The notes beneath the pieces were generated by a model. That model was not told the origin of the DNA and made no database searches. It saw only the letters and a list, made by a program, of their open reading frames with translations. The translations under genes were made by a program, and so were the position numbers. From NCBI RefSeq assembly GCF_000511175.1, contig NZ_KI866530.1, forward strand, positions 2,120,270 to 2,184,269: a DNA stretch of 64,000 nucleotides, written 5' to 3'. Source of the stretch: Sediminibacterium salmoneum NBRC 103935. GTDB lineage: Bacteria > Bacteroidota > Bacteroidia > Chitinophagales > Chitinophagaceae. Below are positions 54,901-63,888 of the stretch, piece by piece. Position 1 is the first letter of the stretch; each line of letters starts with the position of its first letter.

Positions 54901-55767
54901 TTATTCCTCTATGAGCACACCCATTTTACCCATTTGATAGTCGCGGAAAGCTTCCAGTAACTGGGTTTGGTTGTTCATTACAAAGGGTCCATGGGAAACA
55001 ACAGGTTCATTCAATGGTTCACCGGTACCCATTAATAAAGTGGTTTCTTCTGTTGCTGTAATTGAAATACCGTCTCCATCTTTATGAAAGGAAACCAGAT
55101 AATGCGCCGGTATTTCCTCTGTGTTCAGTAGAATGGATCCATCCAATACATAGATGAATGCATTATGCGTATTGGCAAATGGAATGTCTATTTTCGCTCC
55201 TTTTTGCATACGAATCGTGAACATATTAATGGAAGTATGCGGAACAATCGGACCTTTTATACCATTGAGTTCTCCTGCTACAACCTGCACTTCAGCCAAT
55301 TTATCTTCTGAAAACACAATGGGTGTTTGTTCTTTTGAAACTGGGATATAGGCTGGTTCTTCCATTTTATTAGAAGCGGGTGTATTAATCCATAACTGAA
55401 TTAATTCCTGAACACCTCCCAGTTGTTGAATATCAGCAGGTGGTCTTTCACTGTGTATAACACCCATTCCTGCGTTCATCCATTGTGTACCCCCTTCATA
55501 TACCACATGACTGTTACCACGACTGTCTCTGTGATGCACCCCTCCTTTAAAAATAAAAGTGACGGGAGAGAAACCACGATGCGGATGAGGACCAACCCCT
55601 GCGTGTTTAACATCAATATTGGGATCAACCTTTAGCACAGCATGGTGCAATAACAAGAAAGGATCAATGCTATCTGCTTTGCTGGATGGCAATGCCTGAC
55701 GGATAGGGAACCCTCCCATATCCATGGGCTGACCGTAGGCAATGGTTTCGATTGTTCTGTTTTTCAT
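54901..55767 (-). CDS. Pirin family protein (1)
   Basis: Bicupin of 288 residues. The metal site appears as GPHPHRGFSPVTFI (His pair, about 60-73) and GMGVIHSERP (His and Glu, about 99-108). The pirin C-terminal cupin follows (about 180-275; FIYVLDGSILLNTEE). Some pirins act as quercetinases or redox-sensing cofactors; the role here is not known. The gene follows the second pirin gene by one base, so the two are translationally linked. Confidence 0.92.
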   Translation of the reverse strand: MKNRTIETIAYGQPMDMGGFPIRQALPSSKADSIDPFLLLHHAVLKVDPNIDVKHAGVGPHPHRGFSPVTFIFKGGVHHRDSRGNSHVVYEGGTQWMNAGMGVIHSERPPADIQQLGGVQELIQLWINTPASNKMEEPAYIPVSKEQTPIVFSEDKLAEVQVVAGELNGIKGPIVPHTSINMFTIRMQKGAKIDIPFANTHNAFIYVLDGSILLNTEEIPAHYLVSFHKDGDGISITATEETTLLMGTGEPLNEPVVSHGPFVMNNQTQLLEAFRDYQMGKMGVLIEE

Positions 55768-55768
55768 T

Positions 55769-56488
55769 TTATGATAAATTAATGTTCATGGGAACTTCAA
55801 TCAATAATAATTCGGTTTGACTATTAGCGAAAATTTCAAGATTCTTTACATCAGAAACACCTAGTCCGTCCCGCTCATTCAATTCAATACCATTAATGGA
55901 AGCTTTTCCGGTAATTACAAAAACATAAACACCACTTTCGGGTTGTTTTAGTTCATAACTGGCTGATCTTCCTGCATCAAAACTGGCCAGAGAAAACCAG
56001 GCATCCTGGTTGATCCAAACAGCCTCATTATTGTCTGGTGCAACCACAGTTAAGATTTGATTCTGGCGGTCTGCAGGATTAAATGATTTCTGCTCGTATC
56101 TGGGAACTATATTCATTTGCTTAGGCAATACCCAAACCTGCAGAAATTTTACTTCCTTGTTCTTGTTTGCGTTCATTTCGCTGTGGGCAATACCTGTGCC
56201 AGCACTCATAATCTGCACATCATGCTGACGGATAATTTCATTTCTTCCTGTACTGTCCTGATGATGTAAGTCACCGGACAAAGGAATAGATACAATTTCC
56301 ATATTATCATGTGGGTGCTTACCAAATCCCATGCCTGGAGCAACAGTATCATCGTTCAATACTCTCAACGCACCAAAATGTATTCTTTCCGGATCATAGT
56401 AATGACCAAAACTAAAATTGTGATAGCTATTTAACCAACCAAAACTGTTATGTCCTCTGGAATTGGCTTTATGTAAAACTGTTTTCAT
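55769..56488 (-). CDS. Pirin family protein (2), YhhW-like
   Basis: A shorter bicupin of 239 residues of the YhhW type. It begins HNSFGWLNSYHNFSFGHYYD, has the metal site GFGKHPHDNMEIVSIPL (about 54-70) and AGTGIAHSEMN (about 95-105), and a second cupin with FVITGKASINGIEL. E. coli YhhW degrades quercetin in vitro; natural substrate unclear. It is the first gene after marR, and a near-perfect copy of the marR palindrome lies 12-29 bp before its start. Confidence 0.92.
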   Translation of the reverse strand: MKTVLHKANSRGHNSFGWLNSYHNFSFGHYYDPERIHFGALRVLNDDTVAPGMGFGKHPHDNMEIVSIPLSGDLHHQDSTGRNEIIRQHDVQIMSAGTGIAHSEMNANKNKEVKFLQVWVLPKQMNIVPRYEQKSFNPADRQNQILTVVAPDNNEAVWINQDAWFSLASFDAGRSASYELKQPESGVYVFVITGKASINGIELNERDGLGVSDVKNLEIFANSQTELLLIEVPMNINLS

Positions 56489-56499
56489 AAAAATTTATT

Positions 56500-56517
56500 T
56501 AAGTGTATATACATGTA
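56500..56517. promoter_or_regulatory. MarR-type operator before the pirin operon
   Basis: Agrees with the perfect 18-bp palindrome at 57001-57018 at 16 of 18 positions (only bases 3 and 4 differ). It lies 12 bp upstream of the pirin start codon in a spacer of 43 bp between marR and the pirin gene. Confidence 0.65.
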
Positions 56518-56531
56518 TTAAATTAAAAAAA

Positions 56532-56990
56532 CTACACTTCCGTTCCCCGCATTCTTTCCAATAAACGATTTAACTCCTGTGCTTCACTGGTTTCAATCCG
56601 AACCATTTCTTCCATTAACTGATTAATGCTTTCTGTAGAAGCAGCCAGCACAGCAATTCCAGCCTGAGTTAAAGTAATTACGGTTTCTCTTTTATCAGTA
56701 GGAGAATCCGCTCGTTTTACCAGCTTTTTTAAAACCAGTCTGTCGATAATCCTGGGAACATTAGAGCTTTTTTCGATCATTCTGCAACTAATATCCTTCA
56801 CGCACATCTGCTCAGGATACTTGCCTTTTAATATTCGCATTACATTGTATTGCTCGTGTGTTAACCCAAATTCCTTTAATTCCTTACTCATTTGCGTCTT
56901 TAACCACCAAGCTGTATACAATATATTCAGACTTGCTTTGTGCATTTCATTCTTGAATTTATTGCTTTGTATGGCTTGTTCTAATTTCAC
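56532..56990 (-). CDS. MarR-family transcriptional regulator
   Basis: A winged-helix regulator of 152 residues from the GTG at 56990 (KLEQAIQSNKFKNEMHKASL). It has the recognition region QMCVKDISCRMIEKSSNVPR (about 62-81) and the wing SPTDKRETVITLT (about 95-107). The frame stays open upstream to 57128, but that part overlaps the SurA-like gene and the promoter; the GTG lies 5 bp after a TATCTTTG box and is the better start. A perfect 18-bp palindrome overlaps that box, so it probably represses itself and the pirin-yceI-reductase genes. Confidence 0.9.
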   Translation of the reverse strand: MKLEQAIQSNKFKNEMHKASLNILYTAWWLKTQMSKELKEFGLTHEQYNVMRILKGKYPEQMCVKDISCRMIEKSSNVPRIIDRLVLKKLVKRADSPTDKRETVITLTQAGIAVLAASTESINQLMEEMVRIETSEAQELNRLLERMRGTEV

Positions 56991-56994
56991 AATG

Positions 56995-57002
56995 CAAAGA
57001 TA
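56995..57002 (-). promoter_or_regulatory. -7 promoter box for marR (TATCTTTG)
   Basis: Perfect TAnnTTTG with a TTG 21 bp upstream (within TTTGG). Two bases overlap the palindrome 57001-57018, so a bound repressor would cover the spacer between the two promoter elements. Confidence 0.6.
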
Positions 57003-57018
57003 CATGTATATACATGTA
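57001..57018. promoter_or_regulatory. Perfect 18-bp palindrome, MarR-type operator
   Basis: TACATGTATATACATGTA, fully symmetrical, situated between the -33 and -7 elements of the marR promoter. A second copy (16 of 18) lies before the pirin operon. Confidence 0.7.
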
Positions 57019-57076
57019 ATTTCCAAATTTTTTTCCCTTTGGGTTTTTTGTTTAAAAATTGCGTTTGAAAACTTAA

Positions 57077-58477
57077 TTAATCCTGTTGTTTTCTGCCGGC
57101 AGCCGCATTGGCAGCAGCCTGTTTCCATTGCTCCAGCTCAGGACATTTGTTGAATTCATTGTCGATTAAGACATAATAGGTGGGAATACGATCCTTGAAC
57201 CATTTTTCAAGCGTAGCATTCTTTTTTTCTTCTAAAGCACGCTGCGCAATACGATTATAATCGTCTTTCAGGTTTTCTCTATGTGGATCTTTTCTTGATT
57301 TAAAATAAACAATACGAGCCACTTTTCTGCCCCGCTCATCCTGATAAACCTGTGGTGCAGAAATATCACCGGGTTTCATTTTACTGATGGGCTGTATCAT
57401 GTCTTTGTCTAACATATCCAAAGAAATGAAGGTAGATCCATCTCTTCCAACCAAAGAACCAGCGCTGAACTTACTGTTCTCATCGTCGGAATACTTGCTA
57501 ACTGCTTCAGCAAAACTAATTTTGTTTGCCTGAATCTGTGCGCGAACAGAATCCAGTTTAGCTGTTGTTTCTTTAATCTCGTCTTCAGTAATGGGAGGGA
57601 TTCGCAGAATATGACGCACAATGGCTTCATCACCAGAGCGGCTGATCATCATGATAATATGTAACCCAAACTTACCTTTAATAACAGGTGAAATCTGGCC
57701 TTCTTTCAAACGGAAAGCACCCGCAAGAAAAGGAGGATCCCAGAATTTATCATTACGGTTTAAGGTATACTGACCGGCATTTTCTTTAACGCCCGGATCT
57801 TCAGAGAAACTTTTAGCCAATTGCTCAAACTTCTTTGGACCCTGTGCTTCAGCCTGCTTTTTGTAATCGTACAATTGCTTGGCTACATATTCTTCCACAT
57901 CTTTATTGGCTTTGGGAATCATCACAATCTGACTAATTTCCACTTCGCTTTCATAGAAGGGAAGGCTATCTGTTGGAATCTTACTAAAATACTGTTTAAC
58001 TTCTGTAGGAGTAATTTTGATATTGTCAACAATCTTACGTTGCATCTGATCTGCCAGCTTCTGTTCGCGGAATGCTTCCCGGAAATCATCTTTCAGCTGG
58101 TAAACCGTTTTGCCGGCAATTTCTTCCAAAATATCTTTTGATCCATACTGTTGAATAGTCTGACGGATACGATTGTCTAATTCCGCTTCAATTTCATCAT
58201 CCTCAACTTTTAGGGAATCTTTCTGAGCCTGAAGTAATAATGCTTTTCTTATCAGCTGGCCTTCCATAACCTGACACTCATTGGGCAATATCACATTTTC
58301 CTGACCCTGCGTTTGTCGTTTGGCATCGGCGATGGTATTCATTACATCTGAACGAAGAATAATTTTATCACCTACCTGTCCAATAATTTTATCAGCAACC
58401 ACTTTTTTAGATTGCGCGTCTGCTGTTGTGCCAAATGCAAACAGTAATATTGCGAGCAGCATTCCAATTTTGTTCAT
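57077..58477 (-). CDS. SurA-like periplasmic peptidyl-prolyl isomerase
   Basis: Periplasmic chaperone and isomerase for outer-membrane proteins. From the ATG at 58477 it has 466 residues, with a signal peptide (NKIGMLLAILLFAFGTTADA), a SurA_N-like helical domain (about 25-165; VADKIIGQVGDKIILRSDV) and two parvulin domains (about 170-275, FEQLAKSFSEDPGVKENAGQ; and about 280-385, FAEAVSKYSDDENSKFSAGS). The frame is open to a TTG at 58495, but that TTG is the end of a TATTTTTG promoter box, so the later ATG is preferred. It lies after infB with a terminator between them. Confidence 0.9.
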   Translation of the reverse strand: MNKIGMLLAILLFAFGTTADAQSKKVVADKIIGQVGDKIILRSDVMNTIADAKRQTQGQENVILPNECQVMEGQLIRKALLLQAQKDSLKVEDDEIEAELDNRIRQTIQQYGSKDILEEIAGKTVYQLKDDFREAFREQKLADQMQRKIVDNIKITPTEVKQYFSKIPTDSLPFYESEVEISQIVMIPKANKDVEEYVAKQLYDYKKQAEAQGPKKFEQLAKSFSEDPGVKENAGQYTLNRNDKFWDPPFLAGAFRLKEGQISPVIKGKFGLHIIMMISRSGDEAIVRHILRIPPITEDEIKETTAKLDSVRAQIQANKISFAEAVSKYSDDENSKFSAGSLVGRDGSTFISLDMLDKDMIQPISKMKPGDISAPQVYQDERGRKVARIVYFKSRKDPHRENLKDDYNRIAQRALEEKKNATLEKWFKDRIPTYYVLIDNEFNKCPELEQWKQAAANAAAGRKQQD

Positions 58478-58492
58478 CCCTTGCATAGTATT

Positions 58493-58500
58493 CAAAAATA
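58493..58500 (-). promoter_or_regulatory. -7 promoter box for the SurA-like gene (TATTTTTG)
   Basis: Perfect TAnnTTTG on the minus strand, 6 bp before the ATG at 58486 and 15 bp before the one at 58477. It decides against the TTG start at 58495, which it contains. Confidence 0.5.
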
Positions 58501-58550
58501 ATCAAACTAATATGGTTTTCAGCTGTTGCCAAACCTTTTAACAAATTATA

Positions 58551-58579
58551 AAAGCCCCAAACACCAGGTTTGAGGCTTT
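58551..58579 (-). terminator. Terminator after infB
   Basis: Arms 58551-58562 and 58568-58579 pair over 11 bp with one mismatch, GC-rich at the base. It starts 15 bp after the infB stop codon and separates infB from the SurA-like gene. Confidence 0.6.
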
Positions 58580-58594
58580 ATGTTTGTTTACGAT

Positions 58595-61500
58595 TTATAA
58601 AGTACGCTTCACTTCTTCTTCTTCAAATGCTTCTACTATATCCCCAACTTTAAGGTCATTGAAGTTTTTGATGGTTAAACCACACTCCATATTGGTAGAT
58701 ACTTCCTTCACATCGTCTTTAAAGCGTTTCAGGCTGCCCAGTTCAGCACTCTGGCCTTCCCCTTTCGGATATTCCACAATACCGTCTCTGATGATTCTGA
58801 TTTTACTGTTTCTGGCAATTTTACCTTCCAGTACATAACAACCAGCCACTGTAGCTTTATCAAACTTGTATACTTCTCTAACTTCAACGTTAGCCGTAAT
58901 CTTTTCCTGGATCTTCGGTTCAAGCATACCCTCCATGGCGCTCTTGATTTCGTCAATTGCCTGGTAGATGATAGAGTAAAGCTTAATCTGCACTCCTTCA
59001 GTATCGGCCAATCGGTTGGCTTGCATGGAAGGACGCACGTTAAATCCAATGATAATGGCATCAGATGCAGTTGCCAGCAATACATCACTTTCAGAAATCT
59101 GACCAACACCTTTCAATACCACTCTTACAGCAATTTCTGCCGTACTTAGTTTTTGTAAAGAGTCGCTCAATGCTTCCACAGAACCGTCCACATCCCCTTT
59201 GATGATAATATTGAGCTCTTTAAAGTTGCCCAATGCCAAACGACGGCCAATTTCATCCAATGTAATATGTTTACGGGCACGAAGTCCTTGCTCTCTGGAA
59301 ATCTGCGCTCTCTTGGTTGCTACTTCTTTTGCTTCCGCCTCATCTTCAAATACTTTGAACTTCTCACCCGCTTGAGGCGCACCGTTCAAACCTAAGATAA
59401 CAACAGGTGTAGAAGGAGGTGCTTCATTAATGCGCTGATTACGCTCATTAAACATGGCTTTTACTCTACCAAAATATTGTCCGGAAACAATCAGATCACC
59501 CTGACGTAAGGTACCATTCTGAACCAGTATGGTTGCTACATACCCTCTTCCTTTATCCAAAGAAGCTTCAATGATAGTACCAACAGCTTCTCTGTTCGGA
59601 TTGGCTTTCAGGTCTAGTAATTCAGCCTCTAATAATACTTTCTCTAATAACAGATCCACATTTAAGCCTTGCTTGGCAGACAATTCCTGATTCTGGAATT
59701 TACCTCCCCATGCTTCCACGAGAATGTTCATCTGAGAAAGTTGCTCGTATATTTTCTGCGGATTCGCTCCGTCTTTATCAATCTTGTTCACTGCAAAAAT
59801 CATGGGAACAGATGCCGCCTGAGAGTGACTGATGGCTTCTTTAGTCTGAGGCATTACCGCATCATCAGCAGCCACTACAATGATAGAAATATCAGTTACT
59901 TTGGCACCACGTGCACGCATGGCGGTAAAGGCTTCGTGACCAGGCGTATCCAGGAAGGTAATGGCTTTACCATTTGGTAAGGTTACTTCATAAGCACCAA
60001 TATGCTGAGTAATACCACCCGCTTCACCTGCTACTACATTTGCGTTACGGATATAGTCTAACAAAGATGTTTTACCGTGGTCAACGTGACCCATGATGGT
60101 AACAATCGGAGGACGTTCCTGTAAATCAGCTTCATCATCCACTTCGTCATCTCCTTCCAATTCATCAACGTCTTCCAGTCCAATAAATTCTACCTCAAAT
60201 CCAAACTCACTGGCTACCAGTTCAATTACTTCAGCATCTAAACGCTGATTAATAGAAACCATAATACCCAGGTTCATACACTTACCAATTACTTCGGCAA
60301 AACTTACATCCATCAGGTTGGCCAACTCACTTACCGTTACAAATTCAGTAACCTGTAGTTTGTTGTCATCCGACATTTCTTCACCCATAGATTCAGCTGC
60401 TTCATCACGCTTGGCTCTGCGGTATTTTGCTTTTAAGCTCTTACCTCGGCCACCCGTTCCGGCAAGCTTGGCCTGGGTTTCCCTGATTTTTTCCTGTATG
60501 GCTTTTTGATCTATTTCTTTTTCTTCTGTTCTTGGTGCATTTCTATCGTTTCTTCTGTTTCCGCCACCCTGGCCACCTCTATTGAATCCACCCTGACCTT
60601 GTCCACCTCTGTTGAATCCGCCTCCGCCACTATTGGCATTGTTATTTCTGGCAGGTACAATAGGACGATTAGGCCCGGTTAAAGGTCTTCCTTCTGCGTC
60701 TTTTGGAACATTGGTATTGGGTTCTCCCTTTTTATCAACAGGAATACGTTTGCGTTTGCGCTTCTCATCTCTGCCCATTGGCTTCGGACGGGTATCACTA
60801 TTAACAGGAAGTTCAATTTTTCCTAAAATTTTGGGGCCTTCCAGTTTTTCAGCACGAATATTTTCAATAGTAGGCGCTGTTTCCACTGTAGGGGGAGCAG
60901 GAACAGCTGCTGGAGCAGGTTCCGGCACTACGGCAACAGGGGCTGCCGGGGCTGGGGCAGGAACTGCCGGAGCCGGAGCTGGCTTTGCAGGTTCTGCTTT
61001 TTTCTCAGCAACTGGTTCTGGTTTCTTAGCCGTCTTTTTGGGTCGGGTTGATGAATCAATAGTAGATAAATCTATCTTATTAATCACTTTCGGACCTTCT
61101 ATGGTGGTTGGTTCTGGCTTAACAACTTCTGCCTCAGCCACTTTTTCAACCGGCGGTTCCGGAACCGGAACAACAACCGGAGCCGGGGCTGGTTTGGGTT
61201 GTTCAGCAACTGGCTCCGGAGTAACTGGAGCCGGTGCTACAGGTGCTGGTTCTTTTTCCTGCACTTCTTCTTTGGCAACTACTGCCGCCTGCACCGGAGG
61301 AGCAACAGGTTCTGCAACTGGCTTTTTCTCTTCTTTTCTGAAAGTAATTTCTTCCTCGTCTTTCTTCTTCTTTGCCTCGGTTTGACCACCTTTTGGAATT
61401 TCTACCTGGTCAGCTTTGTTCTTGGCAACTTTATCGCCCTGGAATTCTGCCTGCAGGGCACGATAATGGTCTTCCTGAAGCTTTGCAGTAGGCTTCAGGT

Positions 61501-61606
61501 CATCTCTGTTAAATCCTTTCTTCACCAAAAATTCAATCAGGGTATCCTGACCAATGTTGAATTCTTTGGCGGCTGCTAACAGTCTCGGTAATTTCAGTTC
61601 TGACAT
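58595..61606 (-). CDS. infB: Translation initiation factor IF-2
   Basis: GTPase that brings initiator tRNA to the ribosome. From the ATG at 61606 ([15 protein letters not shown]) it has 1003 residues. Order: a first IF2_N domain (about 1-45), a long Pro/Ala/Val/Glu-rich linker (about 85-290), a Gly/Arg/Asn-rich patch ([20 protein letters not shown], about 330-350), a second IF2_N domain (about 425-475), the G domain ([35 protein letters not shown]) and the C-terminal beta-barrel domains. The longer frame to 61660 is unlikely. It ends the rimP-nusA-infB operon. Confidence 0.97.
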   Translation of the reverse strand: MSELKLPRLLAAAKEFNIGQDTLIEFLVKKGFNRDDLKPTAKLQEDHYRALQAEFQGDKVAKNKADQVEIPKGGQTEAKKKKDEEEITFRKEEKKPVAEPVAPPVQAAVVAKEEVQEKEPAPVAPAPVTPEPVAEQPKPAPAPVVVPVPEPPVEKVAEAEVVKPEPTTIEGPKVINKIDLSTIDSSTRPKKTAKKPEPVAEKKAEPAKPAPAPAVPAPAPAAPVAVVPEPAPAAVPAPPTVETAPTIENIRAEKLEGPKILGKIELPVNSDTRPKPMGRDEKRKRKRIPVDKKGEPNTNVPKDAEGRPLTGPNRPIVPARNNNANSGGGGFNRGGQGQGGFNRGGQGGGNRRNDRNAPRTEEKEIDQKAIQEKIRETQAKLAGTGGRGKSLKAKYRRAKRDEAAESMGEEMSDDNKLQVTEFVTVSELANLMDVSFAEVIGKCMNLGIMVSINQRLDAEVIELVASEFGFEVEFIGLEDVDELEGDDEVDDEADLQERPPIVTIMGHVDHGKTSLLDYIRNANVVAGEAGGITQHIGAYEVTLPNGKAITFLDTPGHEAFTAMRARGAKVTDISIIVVAADDAVMPQTKEAISHSQAASVPMIFAVNKIDKDGANPQKIYEQLSQMNILVEAWGGKFQNQELSAKQGLNVDLLLEKVLLEAELLDLKANPNREAVGTIIEASLDKGRGYVATILVQNGTLRQGDLIVSGQYFGRVKAMFNERNQRINEAPPSTPVVILGLNGAPQAGEKFKVFEDEAEAKEVATKRAQISREQGLRARKHITLDEIGRRLALGNFKELNIIIKGDVDGSVEALSDSLQKLSTAEIAVRVVLKGVGQISESDVLLATASDAIIIGFNVRPSMQANRLADTEGVQIKLYSIIYQAIDEIKSAMEGMLEPKIQEKITANVEVREVYKFDKATVAGCYVLEGKIARNSKIRIIRDGIVEYPKGEGQSAELGSLKRFKDDVKEVSTNMECGLTIKNFNDLKVGDIVEAFEEEEVKRTL

Positions 61607-61681
61607 TCTTTGTTTTTGGGTCCTAATATGCGTAACAATCAAGCCACGCATACTTGACAAATATACGTGGTTATTGGCTGC

Positions 61682-62932
61682 TTATTCTTCTCTATCAAAT
61701 TCTTCTTGCAATACTTTTCTTACTTCTTCAATGGTTTCACGCTCCAGATCGGTTCTACGCTCTAACTCATCAACAGTAAGCTTCAGGATACTGCGGCCTG
61801 TATCACAACCGATTTTCTTGAATTCATCAATAATCCAGGTTTCAATTTCATCGCTGAATTCATCCAGATCAATATCAAATTCATCGGTAATTTCTTCGTC
61901 TTCGCGGTAAACATCAATCTCATAGCCGGTTAATTCACAAGCCAACTTAATGTTTACACCTCTGCGTCCAATAGCCAATGAAACCTGATCGGCTTTAAGG
62001 TAAACGTTTGCCTGCTTTTTCTCATTGTCCAGGTCCATATAGCTGATTTTAGCAGGCGTTAAAGAACGCTGAATCAACAATTGAATATTGGTAGTAAAGT
62101 TGATAACATCAATGTTTTCATTTTTCAATTCACGAACAATTCCGTGAATTCTACTACCCTTCATACCCACACAGGCACCTACCGGATCAATACGGTCGTC
62201 ATAAGATTCAACCGCAACTTTCGCTCTGTCGCCTGGTTCACGAACAATTTTCTTGATAGCAATCAGGCCATCAAAAATTTCCGGAACTTCAATCTCAAGC
62301 AATTTGGCCAGGAACAATGGGCTGGTTCTGGAAAGAATAATAACCGGTGTATTGTTCTTCATGTCTACTCTGGCAACAACTGCGCGGATATTTTCACCCT
62401 TTTTAAAGTAGTCCTGAGGAATCTGCTCCGATTTGGGTAAAATTAACTCATTGCCTTCCTCGTCAAGTAGTAAAACTTCTTTCTTCCAAACCTGGTAAAC
62501 TTCTGCACTGATGATTTCCCCGATTCGGTCGCCGTACTTTTTAACCAGTACGTTTTTCTTCAGGTCGCTGATTCGGCTTGCCAATGTTTGCTTGGCAGCT
62601 AAAATGGCTCTGCGGCCGAAGTCAAGAATATCAACCTCTTCATACAATTCCTCACCAACTTCAAAGTCAGGTTCAATTTTAGCAGCTTCTGAATAAGCAA
62701 TTTCAGCAAGAGGATCATTTACTTCTCCATCTTCTACAATCATTCTTCTTCTGATGATTTCAAGGTCACCTTTTTCCGCGTTTACAATTACGTCGAAGTT
62801 GTCGTCGGCGCCAAATTTCTTACGTAGTAAGGTTTTAAATACGTCTTCCACCACTTTCATCATCGTGGGACGATCAATATTTTCTGCGTCTTTAAACTCC
62901 TGAAACGCTTCAATTAAGTTTATACTTGCCAT
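61682..62932 (-). CDS. nusA: Transcription termination/antitermination protein NusA
   Basis: RNA polymerase-binding elongation factor. The 416 residues have the N-terminal polymerase-binding domain (about 1-130), S1 (about 135-200; IGEIISAEVYQVWKKEV), and KH domains (about 205-345) with RAKVAVESYDDRIDPVGACV and GMKGSRIHGIVREL plus the second KH motif SLAIGRRGVNIKLACELTG. The short C-terminus is acidic and lacks the E. coli AR repeats, as usual outside Proteobacteria. It follows rimP by 20 bp. Confidence 0.97.
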   Translation of the reverse strand: MASINLIEAFQEFKDAENIDRPTMMKVVEDVFKTLLRKKFGADDNFDVIVNAEKGDLEIIRRRMIVEDGEVNDPLAEIAYSEAAKIEPDFEVGEELYEEVDILDFGRRAILAAKQTLASRISDLKKNVLVKKYGDRIGEIISAEVYQVWKKEVLLLDEEGNELILPKSEQIPQDYFKKGENIRAVVARVDMKNNTPVIILSRTSPLFLAKLLEIEVPEIFDGLIAIKKIVREPGDRAKVAVESYDDRIDPVGACVGMKGSRIHGIVRELKNENIDVINFTTNIQLLIQRSLTPAKISYMDLDNEKKQANVYLKADQVSLAIGRRGVNIKLACELTGYEIDVYREDEEITDEFDIDLDEFSDEIETWIIDEFKKIGCDTGRSILKLTVDELERRTDLERETIEEVRKVLQEEFDREE

Positions 62933-62952
62933 AACGCTGTTTTTTTATTCTG

Positions 62953-63423
62953 CTAAAATTTAATTTGAACGGTTGTTGATTTTATATTTTCAAAAGGAAT
63001 AAGTACCTGTTCTGTTACTGCCTTTTTTCCCTTACCCGAGGTGCATTGTAGCATAATGTCTGCTTCTGCAACTGTTTCCAGTATCCCTTCCTTAATGGTA
63101 TTGTCATTAAAAACCACCTGAATGGTTCTGCCGATATTTTTCTGGTACTGGCGCTTTAATTTGAGCGGCTCGTCAATCCCGGGAGAAGAAACCTCTAGTG
63201 AAAAAGCTCCCTCTTCATAAAGGCCAGCCTCTTCTATCATATGATAGAGTTTTCTATTAAAGAAAACACACTTCTCAATAGGAAGGCCATTGTCGCCGTC
63301 CAGAAAAACTTTGATATTGTCTGTAGGCTTCACTTTTATAGAAACCAGAAAATAACCGGGTTCTTCTTCCAGCAAAGTCTGCAGAAATGCTTCAATCTGT
63401 GCTATATTTTTGTCTGTTGCCAT
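62953..63423 (-). CDS. rimP: Ribosome maturation factor RimP
   Basis: Needed for 30S subunit maturation. The 156 residues show the RimP N-terminal domain with DNIKVFLDGDNGLPIEKCVF (about 31-50) and FSLEVSSPGIDEPLKLKRQY (about 73-92), and a C-terminal Sm-like domain (about 95-155). First gene of rimP-nusA-infB. Its leader of about 50 nt contains a strong hairpin followed by a T run just before the start codon. Confidence 0.96.
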   Translation of the reverse strand: MATDKNIAQIEAFLQTLLEEEPGYFLVSIKVKPTDNIKVFLDGDNGLPIEKCVFFNRKLYHMIEEAGLYEEGAFSLEVSSPGIDEPLKLKRQYQKNIGRTIQVVFNDNTIKEGILETVAEADIMLQCTSGKGKKAVTEQVLIPFENIKSTTVQIKF

Positions 63424-63427
63424 AGTA

Positions 63428-63461
63428 AAAAAGGAGAAGGGAACGATAGTCGTTCCCTTCT
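63428..63461 (-). terminator. Terminator-like hairpin in the rimP-nusA-infB leader (possible attenuator)
   Basis: On the minus strand a perfect 12-bp stem (arms 63461-63450 and 63446-63435, 3-base loop) is followed by CCTTTTTT and then, 5 bases later, by the rimP ATG. The promoter lies upstream at 63488-63481, so RNA polymerase must pass this hairpin to express the operon. No other gene could use it. Confidence 0.65.
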
Positions 63462-63480
63462 TTTGTTTCTTAGCTTACTG

Positions 63481-63488
63481 CAAAGGTA
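63481..63488 (-). promoter_or_regulatory. -7 promoter box for rimP-nusA-infB (TACCTTTG)
   Basis: Perfect TAnnTTTG with a TTG 21 bp upstream (within TTTGG), the same spacing as at marR. It predicts a leader of about 50 nt before the rimP ATG. Confidence 0.6.
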
Positions 63489-63585
63489 TACAAAAAATAG
63501 GCTAGAATCCAAATTTTTACTGCATTGAGTGTTTTAGCAGTATTTAACAATCGGTTTTAAGCTTTATCGGTAGTTTTACAACCTT

Positions 63586-63849
63586 ATGTTTAAAGTATTA
63601 TTCTGGTGTTTGGCCATCTATTTTTTGTACCGATTCATTTTTGGACTGGTAATACCGGTTAGCCGAACCGCCAGCCAGTTGAAAAAGAAAATGGCAGAAA
63701 TGCAGGCAGAACAAGCCTATCAGCAACAAGAAGCATTTCAGACCAGACAAAATCCCAGCCAGCAAAAGCCAACACCTGGTTCAGGGAATGGTGCATATAC
63801 TGGTACAGCCAGCAAGGGCGACTACCTTGATTTTGAGGAAGTTAAGTAG
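63586..63849 (+). CDS. DUF4834-like small membrane protein
   Basis: A protein of 87 residues with one N-terminal membrane helix (FKVLFWCLAIYFLYRFIFGL) followed by a charged, Gln-rich tail ending in DYLDFEEVK. This order and the acidic end resemble the DUF4834 family of Bacteroidota. Function unknown. It is divergent from rimP, with a near-consensus TAGTTTTA box 9 bp upstream of the ATG. Confidence 0.75.
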   Translation: MFKVLFWCLAIYFLYRFIFGLVIPVSRTASQLKKKMAEMQAEQAYQQQEAFQTRQNPSQQKPTPGSGNGAYTGTASKGDYLDFEEVK

Positions 63850-63888
63850 AACAAACCCTTCCCTTTACAGCAGCGTTTACAGCTGAAG

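Noticed and set aside
56991..57128. N-terminal extension of MarR up to 57128
   Set aside because: It would overlap the SurA-like gene and include the promoter and operator; its sequence is Cys-rich and not MarR-like.
60612..61385. Open frame of 257 codons on the plus strand opposite infB
   Set aside because: It is the antisense shadow of the Pro/Ala/Val-rich IF-2 linker; its Gly/Ala/Ser/Thr repeats follow from the codon bias of the real gene.
61607..61660. N-terminal extension of IF-2 up to 61660
   Set aside because: The IF2_N domain begins at the ATG at 61606; the extra 18 residues have no family counterpart.
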